A stretch of DNA of 64,000 nt from Fibrobacter sp. UWB15 (GTDB lineage: Bacteria > Fibrobacterota > Fibrobacteria > Fibrobacterales > Fibrobacteraceae). The stretch lies in assembly GCF_900177705.1 (NCBI RefSeq), contig NZ_FXBA01000006.1, forward strand, positions 62,001-126,000. Reading direction: 5' to 3'. This document shows, in pieces, positions 31,364 through 40,647 of this stretch. Made by a program: the position numbers and the translations under genes. Position 1 is the first letter of the stretch, and each line of letters opens with the position of its first letter. The notes under the pieces were generated by a model, which saw nothing but the letters and a program-made list of their open reading frames with translations, did not search any database and was not told where the DNA came from.

Positions 31364-32149
31364 TTACAAAATTCCCTTCAAAACGGGGAATTTTGTGCGA
31401 TATTCTTCTTGCGGGGCGGATTCTATTCTAGCAAAAACGACGCCTTCTTCTTGATTTGCTGCAGCTATGATGTCTCCTTTGGGGTTGACTATCATAGAGT
31501 TACCGCCATTTAAGGCGTTGCCGGTGCAGTTGACGGCGGCAATATAAACTTGGTCTTCGATGGCTCGAGCCTGCAACAGGGTTTTCCAATGAGCAATTCT
31601 TGCAGCGGGCCAGGCGGCTTGAACGGTAATGAGTCTTGCTCCCGCTTTTACGGCGTCGCGGTAAAGTTCCGGGAATCGCAGGTCAAAGCAAATGGTGGCT
31701 GCTGTGTTCCAACTTGAAATTTTGAACAAATTAACTTTTGTGCCGGCGCAGAATTTTCCTTGTTCCATAAAGAAGGGCTGACGTTTGTCGTAGCAGGCGT
31801 ATTCATTGGGATTGCCTGGCAAATAGACGCTGCTGTGGTTCAATAGTTGCATGCCGGGTTCGCTATTCTTGGCAACACCTGCTCCCATGACGGTGCAGCC
31901 GGTGTTGCCTGCGAGCTGGTATAAAAACTTCGCCGTTTCGCCGGAGTCCTTGGTGGAAAAATCTTCGGCGGCGGATTCGGGGTGCAGGGGCAGATACCCC
32001 GTGGCAAACATCTCCGGTAGAATGATTACGCCGTGAACTGGATCGTCCTGGTTTTTATGAATCTGGGCGGTTAGTTCGAGAACCTTGGCAAAGTTTTTGG
32101 CCTTGTCATTGGGGGCGACTTCCATTTGAACTAAATAAACGTCTAACAT
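31364..32149 (-). CDS. Nitrilase-superfamily amidohydrolase (omega-amidase-like)
   Basis: 261 aa with the complete Glu-Lys-Cys triad: Glu46 in 'IILPEMFATGY', Lys122 in 'YDKRQPFF', Cys154 in 'ATICFDLRFPELYRD'. 'AARIAHWKTLLQARAIEDQVYIAAVNCTG' and 'GNSMIVNPKGDIIAAANQEEGVVFARI' close the fold. The size and the 'CFDLRFPELYR' motif are typical of omega-amidases and YafV-type enzymes, which hydrolyse alpha-ketoglutaramate or related amides in the cytosol. The exact substrate is not fixed by sequence. It ends close to the small-HTH unit but is separated from it by 137 bp. Confidence 0.88.
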   Translation of the reverse strand: MLDVYLVQMEVAPNDKAKNFAKVLELTAQIHKNQDDPVHGVIILPEMFATGYLPLHPESAAEDFSTKDSGETAKFLYQLAGNTGCTVMGAGVAKNSEPGMQLLNHSSVYLPGNPNEYACYDKRQPFFMEQGKFCAGTKVNLFKISSWNTAATICFDLRFPELYRDAVKAGARLITVQAAWPAARIAHWKTLLQARAIEDQVYIAAVNCTGNALNGGNSMIVNPKGDIIAAANQEEGVVFARIESAPQEEYRTKFPVLKGIL

Positions 32150-32229
32150 TGGGTAAAAAATAATAAAAATCCTTTTTTAATGAATATCTTCTGATTTCTC
32201 GTTTTTTTCAATTTTCTAATTTAAGGTAT

Positions 32230-34590
32230 ATGAGAATTCGTTCCCTGCTCGTTTTTGTCCTGTTCTTTGCGACGTTCCTGTTTGCTGCGACCCCGACCTT
32301 GATTGTGGGCGTGGTTCTGGAATCTGAAACTGATTTGCCCGTCAAGAACGCGGCGATTACTTATGTGTCTGGCAAGAAGTTGGGTGAGACTGATTCCGAT
32401 GGTCGTTTTGAACTTACGGTAGATTCTAGAAACGCCATTTTGCTGTTCAAGAAAGACGGCTTTGACAGCGTGCAGGTGGAATTGCAAGATTTTGCAGACC
32501 TTTATGACATGGTGGTTACCATGCAGACTACCTCTGACGTGCGAAACCTGGGAACCAGTACTGTGATTGGTGGCGGCGGCGACAAGGTGCAGTGGAGTTT
32601 TGAACGTAAGGTGAATTTGGACAAGCTTGAAGATGCTGCCGGTATGCGTTTCGACGTGACGGAACACTTGAGCCAGATGCCCGGTGTTTCGGGTCAGAAA
32701 GATTTTAGTAGCGCTCTTTACTACGAAGGTTCCCGTGCAGGCGATGTGGCTTACCACTTGGGGCGGTTGCGTGTTCCGAATATGCGCCACTTAGATGTAG
32801 GCTTTCCCGGAAACCTCTCGGTGGTGAACCCGCACATTTTGAGTGGCATTGAAATTCATGACCATTACGGCGAAGGCCCGATCGGTCAGGGACTTGCAAC
32901 TTCGGTACAGTACATTCCCGAACAGACCAAGGGCGAATGGGGTGTCAGGGGCACGGCCGGTATTACACTGCAAGAAGTCGTTGTCGATGCTCCGTGGCTT
33001 TTCTGGGATAGTTTCCGCTTCGCATTCCGCAGACTCGACGATGAAATGCTCAAGAATCTGGGAGAAAAGTTCTTTACGGAATTCCGCAAGCGCGACGGAG
33101 ATTGCGTCGACAATTGCAATGTGAAGTCTTCGGATCCGTTTGACTTGTCCGCTTACGATGTGTATGCCCAGTTCAACGGTTCCGATAGCAGCGGTAACAC
33201 TTGGGCGTTGCGAACCTTGTACAGCTCCGACGAATACAGCATTCATCAGGACACGTCTTCTGCGTACGATCAGGTGAACTCGATTGACATTATCGAAGGC
33301 AAGCAACAGTACTTGGTCGTGGGCGCCGAATATAACGCTCGTAACGGTATTTCGGGGCACGTAGGCGTGGTCCGCGAAGAACTGGGTGATACACTCCGCG
33401 ATACGACAGGTTTCCGCAGCACTGCAGACTCCAAGGATGCTGCGACATTTATCGATGCCTATGATATGACCCACACTACTTTAACGGCGGGCCTTGAAAA
33501 GAATCAGAATGGACATATCCTGGGCGCTAAGTTGAGCAATGCCTTGCTTTACGAACACCACCTTGTAGAACGCAAGTACCAGGATTTCGGCGGAACTGAA
33601 AAGGGTGAAATCAATGCCGGCGTTTGGTCGGGCGTGAGCCGCATGAACTGGCAAAGCGATTTTTCTCAGAGGATTCTTTCTGTGGGCGCCATTGCGGACA
33701 TGGAAAACGGCAAGGCTGCACCGACGGCTTCTCTCGACTTCGACCAGAATCTTTCTCGCATCGACACCGCCTACTGGAGATTCGTGGCTAATGCCGCCTA
33801 CCGTAGCGACTGGAAACCTTATTACGATGACGGCGAACTGAAGGGCCGTCTGGAATCGGGCGTGTCCGGTAAGCTTGGCCTGGGTTACAACTCCAAGTAC
33901 CTGGTTGCTCAGGGTTCCGGCTTTGGCCGTTATTATCCGGATCCGCTTTTGCCGATGCCCAAGGCTTATGCCCAATACAATGATGTAACTCCCGTTGATT
34001 ATGCTTGGGTGGCTGGTGTCTCGGGTACGGTGGAACTGAAGACTTCTCACCATTTTTCCATGGCGTCGAACATCAGTTCCATTTACGGTGAATACGAACT
34101 GGACGGTGGCAACTCTCTGCCTTGGGAAGCCAATTCCCGTTTGGACATATTGTCTCACTTCCGTTATTACCCGCGCAAGGACTCCATTATCTCGGTGATC
34201 GTGACTCACCATGCTGCCCTGCACCGTCCGCTGTACTACTACGAAATCATGCCTTCGGATATCAAGGACCATACCAATGGATCTCGCCGTCTGAAGGACT
34301 TGAACAAGTTTACGGATATGTTCCGTACCGATGCCCGCGTGAACCTGGATTTGGTAGGCAAGAATGCTTTCTTTAGAAGCGCTCGCTTCTACGTAGAAGT
34401 GGACAATATCTTTGCAAATCTCGATGTAGACGCTCTGAAGTTCTTGGGTAGCGAAAACGGCCGTGAACGTTCTTGGGTAACTCAAGACAACAACGACGAT
34501 TCCAATGACGGCTATGACCTGGTTCCCTTCATGGCTAAGGGAATGGGCCTGTACGTGCAATTTGGCGTGGAAGTGCAACTCGGGATTTAA
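32230..34590 (+). CDS. Outer-membrane beta-barrel protein with carboxypeptidase-regulatory-like N-domain
   Basis: 786 aa with a signal peptide (MRIRSLLVFVLFFATFLFA). Residues about 24-95 are a CarboxypepD-reg/peptidase M14-type beta-sandwich ('TLIVGVVLESETDLPVKNAAITYVSGKKLGETDSDGRFEL'). It is followed by a plug-like region ('LDKLEDAAGMRFDVTEHLSQMPGVSGQKDFSSALYYEGSR') and a long antiparallel strand-rich barrel ending 'GLYVQFGVEVQLGI', whose C-terminal residues look like an outer-membrane insertion strand. It resembles TonB-dependent receptor-like proteins. A TonB box is not obvious. The ligand is unknown. Confidence 0.75.
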   Translation: MRIRSLLVFVLFFATFLFAATPTLIVGVVLESETDLPVKNAAITYVSGKKLGETDSDGRFELTVDSRNAILLFKKDGFDSVQVELQDFADLYDMVVTMQTTSDVRNLGTSTVIGGGGDKVQWSFERKVNLDKLEDAAGMRFDVTEHLSQMPGVSGQKDFSSALYYEGSRAGDVAYHLGRLRVPNMRHLDVGFPGNLSVVNPHILSGIEIHDHYGEGPIGQGLATSVQYIPEQTKGEWGVRGTAGITLQEVVVDAPWLFWDSFRFAFRRLDDEMLKNLGEKFFTEFRKRDGDCVDNCNVKSSDPFDLSAYDVYAQFNGSDSSGNTWALRTLYSSDEYSIHQDTSSAYDQVNSIDIIEGKQQYLVVGAEYNARNGISGHVGVVREELGDTLRDTTGFRSTADSKDAATFIDAYDMTHTTLTAGLEKNQNGHILGAKLSNALLYEHHLVERKYQDFGGTEKGEINAGVWSGVSRMNWQSDFSQRILSVGAIADMENGKAAPTASLDFDQNLSRIDTAYWRFVANAAYRSDWKPYYDDGELKGRLESGVSGKLGLGYNSKYLVAQGSGFGRYYPDPLLPMPKAYAQYNDVTPVDYAWVAGVSGTVELKTSHHFSMASNISSIYGEYELDGGNSLPWEANSRLDILSHFRYYPRKDSIISVIVTHHAALHRPLYYYEIMPSDIKDHTNGSRRLKDLNKFTDMFRTDARVNLDLVGKNAFFRSARFYVEVDNIFANLDVDALKFLGSENGRERSWVTQDNNDDSNDGYDLVPFMAKGMGLYVQFGVEVQLGI

Positions 34591-34662
34591 TAGGTCGCTT
34601 CGCTTTGAGGTGAGAGCTCGGTCGCGTTGCTCCCTTTGGGCTTTGAGTAAAATGCGAAGAGT

Positions 34663-34691
34663 GTCGTCCTGAGCGGAGCCGAAGAATCTAG
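34663..34691. repeat. Dispersed intergenic repeat fragment (GTCGTCCTGAGCGGAGCC type)
   Basis: The 29-bp segment contains GTCGTCCTGAGCGGAGCC followed by GAAGAATCTAG, close to a repeat that occurs many times in intergenic DNA of various bacteria (typically GTCATCCTGAGCG...GAAGGATCTAG). It sits between the outer-membrane barrel and the VanX-like gene. The preceding 34595-34660 stretch is GC-rich and holds no gene. Only one copy is seen here. Confidence 0.5.
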
Positions 34692-34703
34692 AAAGAATTA
34701 AGG

Positions 34704-35429
34704 ATGAAAAAATTTCTAGTAACTTTGTTGTTCTTTTGGGGGTCGTTTTGCTTTGCGCATGAGACGGATTCCCTGTTTGTGCCGCCTAGGCCCGGAAAGC
34801 CCTTGCGCTATTGTTCTTCGGTAAAGAAGTGGATTGAATTTGCCACGAACGATTCCAACATGGTAGAAATCACTCGCCTGAAGGGTGTGCGTATGGACTT
34901 GCGCTACGCCACCTTCGAGAACGTGACGGGGCATGATTTGTACTGTGGCGTGCAGCGAGCCTTTGTGCATAAAGATGCCGCGGCAAAACTCCGCAAGGCT
35001 GTGAAAATTATGGAACGTGAAATGCCGGGTTCCGAGCTTGTGATTTTTGATGCGTCGCGGCCGCTGTATGCGCAGGAGGCTTTGCGAAAGACTGTGCGCG
35101 GAACGCCTTATTCGGCATATGTGTCTTCGCCGGCCACGGGCGGGCTCCATAACTTTGGCTTGGCGCTGGATTTGAGCATTACCGATGCCGATGGCAACTT
35201 GCTTGACATGGGCACGGACTTTGATTCTTTTGAACGCTGCGCGGGCGAAGTCGGCGAAGCGGAAGCTTTAAAGAGCGGCAGGCTTACGCAGGAACAAGTG
35301 GATAACCGCAACAAGCTCCGCAAGATTATGAAGGGGGCGGGCTGGGTGCCGCTCGGCAGCGAGTGGTGGCATTTTAATGCTTACCCCAGCAAATATGTAC
35401 GCGAAAACTACCCGAAGTTCCCACTATAA
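34704..35429 (+). CDS. D-Ala-D-Ala dipeptidase, VanX/DdpX type (M15D)
   Basis: 241 aa with a signal peptide ('MKKFLVTLLFFWGSFCFA'), so periplasmic. Zinc ligands and catalytic residues are intact: 'IFDASRP' (R119), 'GGLHNFGLALDLS' (H149, D156), 'EWWHF' (E220, H223). 'GVRMDLRYATFENVTGHDLY' near residue 61 is the family N-terminal block. It cleaves D-Ala-D-Ala. In Gram-negatives such periplasmic copies recycle peptidoglycan-derived dipeptide and, by themselves, do not confer vancomycin resistance. No vanH or vanA neighbours are present. Confidence 0.92.
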   Translation: MKKFLVTLLFFWGSFCFAHETDSLFVPPRPGKPLRYCSSVKKWIEFATNDSNMVEITRLKGVRMDLRYATFENVTGHDLYCGVQRAFVHKDAAAKLRKAVKIMEREMPGSELVIFDASRPLYAQEALRKTVRGTPYSAYVSSPATGGLHNFGLALDLSITDADGNLLDMGTDFDSFERCAGEVGEAEALKSGRLTQEQVDNRNKLRKIMKGAGWVPLGSEWWHFNAYPSKYVRENYPKFPL

Positions 35430-37469
35430 TTATTCAATCTCGACTTTAATCTCTACGTTTTGCACCCAGGGCTTGGCGCCGTTGATGATGGGGTGCAGAA
35501 TTTTGCGCATGGGGGCGAGGTCTTGAGTCTTGATGTAGAACTTTGCCCAATGTACGTTTTGCACGACGGGCACGAAGGCGTCCACAGGGCCGAGCACCAT
35601 GAGTTTCTTGTCGGCGCGCAGAAGTGATTCCAGGCGCTCCATGGTGTGGCGCAAAAGATCTTCGTCGCGGCTGCCGCAGCTGATTTCGACGAGTTTGCAG
35701 AAGGGCGGGTAGAAGGCGGCGCGTCGGTCTTCCATTTCCTTGTTGGCAAATCCGATGAAGTCGTGGTTCACGGCGAACTGCATCACGGGTTCAGACGGCT
35801 TGAGTGTCTGGATAAGTACCAGGCCTTCGCCGCCGGCGCGACCCGCGCGCCCTGCAGTCTGGCTCAGCAGTTGGAAAAGTCTTTCGGTAGAGCGGAAATC
35901 GGGAATGCCAAGCCCGCTATCGGCGCCAACGACCCCGACTAATTGCACACCCGGGAAGTCGTGGCCCTTGGCGACCATCTGCGTTCCAATCAGAACATTG
36001 TATTCGCGATTGCGGAACGCATCGAGAATTTTTTCGCTCGCGCCTACATTCTGCGTGGTGTCGCGGTCCATGCGAATCACTTTCGCATTCGGAATCCATT
36101 CCTTGATTTCGTCTTCGAGCATCTCGATCGCGCCGCCCACAAACTCGTAAGTTTCGGCGCCGCAGGCGCTACACGGTGTGTTCACCGGGTAAAGGGCGGC
36201 GCAGTAGTGGCACATGAGCGAGCGGTATTGCTTATGGTACACTAGTGGAATATGACAGTGTTTGCAGTAAAGCGTTTCGCCACATTCGGTACACACGCGC
36301 ATCTTCGAAAATCCGCGGCGGTTCATGAGGATAATCGCCTGATCGCCACGTTCGATGCAATCGGTCAATGCTTCGCGGAGCGCGGGCGACAAGAGAATGC
36401 CCTTTTGCTGGCGCATCTTGCCCATGTCGACAATTTGTACCTTCGGAAGCGGCGCCTGTGTGGCGCGTTCCTTGAGCGTAACCGTCTTTAAGTTGTTCGC
36501 TTTCGCGTTGTTGAATGTTTCAAGACTCGGCGTGGCACTACCTAGCACCACGAGGGCGCCGTACTTGTACGCCAAGTGGAATGCCATTTCGCGGGTATGG
36601 TAACGCGGCGCCGGGTCCTGCTGCTTGAAAGAGGAATCGTGTTCTTCGTCGAGAATCACGAGGTCGAAATCGAACGGCGCAAGAATTGCGCTGCGGGTGC
36701 CGAGAACCACCTGTGCGTCGCCCTTCAAAATCGAGACGTAGCCTTCGCGTTTCTTGGGCGCCGAAAGTGCGGAATGCAAAACCACAATCGGGACTTGCAG
36801 GAAATCTTCGAAGCGCTTGCGCGTTTGCGGCGTGAGCCCGATTTCGGGCACGAGGATTAAAACTTTCTTCTGGCGCTTCAAGGCTTCGCGGGCGAGCTCC
36901 TGGTAAACGCGGGTCTTTCCCGAACCTGTAACGCCGTGAAGCAATACGCCTCGAAATCCGTCTTTGTCCAATTCTTCGCAGAGCGTATTGAATGCGTTAG
37001 TTTGTTCGGGAGTCAACGCCGGCGCTACTGGGGTAGACTGTCTACTGTCTACTTCCGACTGTCTACTGTCTGCGGCGAGTGCGTCCAGGTACTTCTCGAA
37101 ATCGGCGGGCCAGAAGACGAATAGCGCCTTCATGGGGGTACTAATGTAATACCGCGCCGTCCATTCGAGCGATTCCATATAACGTTCGCTAAAGCGGTAG
37201 CCGGACTGGTGCGGGTAAGCGGGGCGCACATCAAACTTGGGGCGGTCCTGGTGGACGCGTGCGACCACGGCGAGGGTCGGCTTTTTACGGGTGGCAAACT
37301 GAACCCATACAACGTCTCCGCGGCAAAGGCTTACTCCGGCGGGCACTCCGTAGGTGTATACGTCGGGCGCCATGGGAATGTACACTTCGCAAAAATCCGT
37401 TAACAATTCGGATTTGAGCTTCTGATGAATCTCTTCGGGGGCGCTAAGTTTTGGGATTCGTTTTGTCAC
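35430..37469 (-). CDS. priA: Primosomal protein N' (replication restart helicase PriA)
   Basis: 679 aa. It has the 3'BD wing ('FCEVYIPMAPDVYTYGVPAG....GDVVWVQFATRKKPT'), Walker A 'GVTGSGKTRVYQ', 'ILDEEHDSSFKQQDPAPRYHTREMA', and the zinc-binding Cys pairs 'CTECGETLYCKHCHIPL' and 'CHYCAALYPVNTPCSACG'. Helicase motifs V and VI are 'IGTQMVAKGHDFPGVQLVGVV' and 'QLLSQTAGRAGRAGGEGLVLIQT'. It reloads DnaB at stalled forks. It is shorter than E. coli PriA (732 aa). Between the 3'BD and helicase core, a 'DSRQSEVDSRQST' segment (about residue 132-145) is encoded by the low-complexity repeat at 37033-37073. Its stop is adjacent to the VanX-like gene end. Confidence 0.95.
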   Translation of the reverse strand: MTKRIPKLSAPEEIHQKLKSELLTDFCEVYIPMAPDVYTYGVPAGVSLCRGDVVWVQFATRKKPTLAVVARVHQDRPKFDVRPAYPHQSGYRFSERYMESLEWTARYYISTPMKALFVFWPADFEKYLDALAADSRQSEVDSRQSTPVAPALTPEQTNAFNTLCEELDKDGFRGVLLHGVTGSGKTRVYQELAREALKRQKKVLILVPEIGLTPQTRKRFEDFLQVPIVVLHSALSAPKKREGYVSILKGDAQVVLGTRSAILAPFDFDLVILDEEHDSSFKQQDPAPRYHTREMAFHLAYKYGALVVLGSATPSLETFNNAKANNLKTVTLKERATQAPLPKVQIVDMGKMRQQKGILLSPALREALTDCIERGDQAIILMNRRGFSKMRVCTECGETLYCKHCHIPLVYHKQYRSLMCHYCAALYPVNTPCSACGAETYEFVGGAIEMLEDEIKEWIPNAKVIRMDRDTTQNVGASEKILDAFRNREYNVLIGTQMVAKGHDFPGVQLVGVVGADSGLGIPDFRSTERLFQLLSQTAGRAGRAGGEGLVLIQTLKPSEPVMQFAVNHDFIGFANKEMEDRRAAFYPPFCKLVEISCGSRDEDLLRHTMERLESLLRADKKLMVLGPVDAFVPVVQNVHWAKFYIKTQDLAPMRKILHPIINGAKPWVQNVEIKVEIE
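37033..37073. repeat. Spacer-repeat copy inside priA
   Basis: A tandem GACAGTAGACAGT-type repeat (minus strand) with TCGGAAGT interposed. It lies within the coding region and is translated as a hydrophilic DSRQS repeat without breaking the frame. It is the same family as 6526-6582 and 42168-42199. Confidence 0.85.
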
Positions 37470-37596
37470 GGGCTAAAAGATAGTTAATACCGCAAAAAGC
37501 GCCTATTTTACAATCTTTTTTGTTTCAAAAAACTTTTTTTGTTAGATTATAGTATGCAAATCCCCTTTGGGAGTTGCCATACTATTGGAGATCTCT

Positions 37597-40491
37597 ATGA
37601 GCTTATTTGACGCCTTTAAACCGAAGTGGCAAAATTCCAACCCCGAAAAGCGACTGGAAGCAATCGCTGAATTGGGTGCGGACAACCAGGATGTCCTGGA
37701 ACGTATTGCCGAGTCCGATACCGATGCTTCTGTAAGGATTGCAGCCGTAAAGAAGTTGTCCATCATTGCTACTCTGAAAAAGATTTCAGAACGTGATTCC
37801 GACGAAGATGTGAAGCGCACGGCTAAGACTCGTTATTTGGAAGAAGTGGTCAAGAAACTTAAAACCGAGGCTCAACCGAGTGCCGAGGATCTCGCTTATC
37901 TGCAAGACCTTAAGGATACGCACTATGCCGAAGACTTGCTCAAGGGTGTGAACACCGCAGGTCTCGTTCGTGCCGAACTCGTAAAGATTTGTACCAAGCA
38001 GTCGGTCCTGGCCCTTGCCGCTAACCGCGACTTGGATGAAGACATCGCTATGTCCGCTGCACGCAAGGTGACCTCCGACTCCTTGCTCCAGGATATCGCA
38101 AAGAACTCCAGGCAGCCCGAAGTTCGTAAGGCTGCAAGTGAACGAATCCGTGCAAGAAAAGAAGCTGAAGACAACGGTAAGAAGGCGGCCGAACTCTTGG
38201 CAAGCAAGCGCGAAGCTCTTGTACAGCAAGCTCATTTCTTGGCTGCGCAGAAGGAACCCCTCTCTGTCAAGGCTCAGTTTGAATCTTTGATGGAAGAAGC
38301 CGCAAAGCTTGGCATGGGCGACAAGCAGGCGACGATTGACGAAGTCTATGCAAGCTTCAAGAAGTTCTGCGACGAAGCCGATGCCGCACGCATCGCTGCC
38401 GAAAAGGCCGAAGCCGAAAAGCAGGCAAAGATTGCCTCTCTCACGGCGGCTCTTGAAGAACTCGAAACATTGATTTCTGAAAACAAGGTGGCAGACAACG
38501 CCGAACGTGTGGATGCCATTCTCGCTGAATGTGCCGAAAGCAAGTCCCTGATGGATTCCGCTTGGACCAAGCGCTACAACAATGCCACCTTCAAGGTGCA
38601 GGATTTGCGTAAGGTTAAAGAAGTTGTGGTGGACGTGCCCGAAGCGACCGACGAATCGGTGCGACCGGAACTGCTGGAACGCCTTAAGGCCTTGGCTGAT
38701 ACCGACGTGAACGACATGACCAAGAAGCATTTGCACGCCATTGTGCGTGAATGGGAAAAGCTTCCGCTGTTGGAAGGCGAAGACCCGATGTTGCAGTCTT
38801 ACAACGGACTTCGCAACACGCTCTCTAACAAGATCTCTGCATACGAAGAAGATTCCCAGAAGCGTTTCGAAGCCAATTCCGAAAAGCTCAAGGCTATTAT
38901 CGAAAAGGTAAAGGCCCTCGACGAAAACGAAGATTTCCGTGACTTGAACAAGAAGGTTCGCGAATTCTACCAGCAGTGGAAAGAAATCGTGGGCGAAAAC
39001 AAGTTCAAGTATCACGACTTGTGGCAGGAATACAAGGCGGCAACTGCACGTTTCCAGGAAATGCAACAGTGGGAAAACTGGCATAACGAAAAGGACCGCG
39101 ATGACCTGCTCCTTGAAATGGATGCATTGACCAAGGAAGAAGGTAGCCAGGCTGTTCTTGCCAAGCTTAAAGACATTACGAATCGCTGGAAAGAAATCGG
39201 ACCTATCTCTGCTGCCAAGCTGCAGGAATATCGCGACCACTTCCAGAGCAACTACGAAAAGATTAAGGAAAACTGCGCCGGCTTTATCGAAGAGATGAAT
39301 GCGGAACGCCAGAAGAACTTGGCCGACAAGGAAGCCCTTTGCGTGAAGATTGAAGAACTTGTCAAGAACACGGAAATGTTCTGGAAGGACAAGTACAAGG
39401 CCATGCAGGAAATCCAGGAACAGTGGAAATCGATTGGCATGGTTCCCAAGGAAAATGTGGCAACCCTTGCTGAACGCTTTAAGGCGGCGACTGCTGCTTA
39501 CTATGCTCAGCATAAAGAAAACCTGAAAGCCGAAGACGAAAACCGCGAAGCTAACTACGAAAAGAAGGTGGCGCTTTGCATGGAAGCTGAAGCCCTCAAG
39601 GAATCCAATGACTGGAATGTTACTTCGAACAAATTAAAACAGCTCCAAGAATCTTGGAAGGCCGTGGGTCCTGTGCCGAAGAGCAAGTCCGATGAAATCT
39701 GGAATCGCTTCCGTACCGCTTGCGACAGTTTCTTTGAAAAGAAACGCGCCCACTTTGAAGAAATGGATGCTTCGAAACAGAAGAATCTGGATGCCAAGAA
39801 CGCTTTGTGTGAAAAGCTGGAAGCTATGGAAGCTGCCGGTCAGGGTTCTCTTGAAGAACTGAAGGCCGTGGAAGCAGAATGGAAGGCCGCAGGCATGGTT
39901 CCGAAGGAAGCGATTGAATCCATCAGCAACCGCTACAATACGGTTTACAACAAGATTCTCGAACGCCTCGCACACGCCGATTCGACCTTGGCTCAGGGTC
40001 TTGACGTAATCAAGGAAAAGAAGAATGCCATGATCGATAAGGTTCGCCAGTTTGCCGAAAGTGCAGGCTCTAACCAGCTTGCAGACGCGGTTCGTGAACT
40101 CCAGAAGGAATGGCGTGAACTTGGATTCTGCGGTATCGAAGATATGGATCTTTACAAGAAGTTCCGTGAAGCCTGCGATGACTTCTTTACCCGCCGCCGC
40201 GATCAGCTCGACATTCAGGAACAGGCTCGCCAGAACAACTTGCAGAAAAAGCTGTTGCTCTGCGAACAGGCCGAAGACTTGCTCACTGACTTGAACGAAC
40301 AGACTGTCGGTGCCTCGATGAACAAGGTGAAGCACTTGCGTCGATTGTGGAAGGAAGTGGGTGCTGTGCCTCGCGAGCATTCCGAAAAGACCTGGCAGCG
40401 CTTCAATTCCGCTTGCGACAAGGTGTTTGCCTTTGGCCGCAAGGACAAGGAAGAAACTCCGGCTGCTGCAGCGGTTCCGGCAGAAGCATAA
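37597..40491 (+). CDS. DUF349 repeat protein with N-terminal HEAT-like region
   Basis: 964 aa from ATG 37597 (TTGGAG 7-12 nt upstream). The frame is open 10 codons further upstream, but without SD. Residues 1-120 are short helical repeats ('NPEKRLEAIAELGADNQDVLERIAESDTDASVRIAAVKKL'; HEAT/PBS-lyase-like). The rest contains at least six DUF349 units recognisable by '(W)K.IG..P........F....' such as 'NRWKEIGPISAAKLQEYRDHFQ', 'EQWKSIGMVPKENVATLAERFKAAT' and 'ESWKAVGPVPKSKSDEIWNRF', with strong Glu/Lys coiled-coil character. DUF349 proteins are linked to ribosome or RNA roles in some bacteria, but function is not settled. It is cytoplasmic. Confidence 0.85.
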   Translation: MSLFDAFKPKWQNSNPEKRLEAIAELGADNQDVLERIAESDTDASVRIAAVKKLSIIATLKKISERDSDEDVKRTAKTRYLEEVVKKLKTEAQPSAEDLAYLQDLKDTHYAEDLLKGVNTAGLVRAELVKICTKQSVLALAANRDLDEDIAMSAARKVTSDSLLQDIAKNSRQPEVRKAASERIRARKEAEDNGKKAAELLASKREALVQQAHFLAAQKEPLSVKAQFESLMEEAAKLGMGDKQATIDEVYASFKKFCDEADAARIAAEKAEAEKQAKIASLTAALEELETLISENKVADNAERVDAILAECAESKSLMDSAWTKRYNNATFKVQDLRKVKEVVVDVPEATDESVRPELLERLKALADTDVNDMTKKHLHAIVREWEKLPLLEGEDPMLQSYNGLRNTLSNKISAYEEDSQKRFEANSEKLKAIIEKVKALDENEDFRDLNKKVREFYQQWKEIVGENKFKYHDLWQEYKAATARFQEMQQWENWHNEKDRDDLLLEMDALTKEEGSQAVLAKLKDITNRWKEIGPISAAKLQEYRDHFQSNYEKIKENCAGFIEEMNAERQKNLADKEALCVKIEELVKNTEMFWKDKYKAMQEIQEQWKSIGMVPKENVATLAERFKAATAAYYAQHKENLKAEDENREANYEKKVALCMEAEALKESNDWNVTSNKLKQLQESWKAVGPVPKSKSDEIWNRFRTACDSFFEKKRAHFEEMDASKQKNLDAKNALCEKLEAMEAAGQGSLEELKAVEAEWKAAGMVPKEAIESISNRYNTVYNKILERLAHADSTLAQGLDVIKEKKNAMIDKVRQFAESAGSNQLADAVRELQKEWRELGFCGIEDMDLYKKFREACDDFFTRRRDQLDIQEQARQNNLQKKLLLCEQAEDLLTDLNEQTVGASMNKVKHLRRLWKEVGAVPREHSEKTWQRFNSACDKVFAFGRKDKEETPAAAAVPAEA

Positions 40492-40548
40492 TAGTTCTGA
40501 AGCCGGATTTCTGAATTCGGAATTATTATTGAATGTGAAATCATAATT

Positions 40549-40583
40549 AAAAAGAGGATAGCAATGTGCTGTTCTCTTTTTTT
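40549..40583 (+). terminator. Rho-independent terminator after the DUF349 gene
   Basis: AAAAAGAG ... AGCA pairs with TGCT ... CTCTTTTTTT (ATG loop), ending in a T-tract, 58 bp after the stop. It lies inside the 156-bp spacer that also holds CTGAATTC-type repeats. Confidence 0.8.
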
Positions 40584-40647
40584 ATGCGAACAATGAATTT
40601 TTTCTATTTTTAAATCTGAAATCTGAATTCTTAATTCTGAATTGAAA

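Noticed and set aside
34704-35429. Vancomycin resistance (vanX)
   Set aside because: The fold is the VanX type with intact zinc site, but vanH/vanA/vanS genes are absent and a periplasmic signal peptide points to peptidoglycan recycling.
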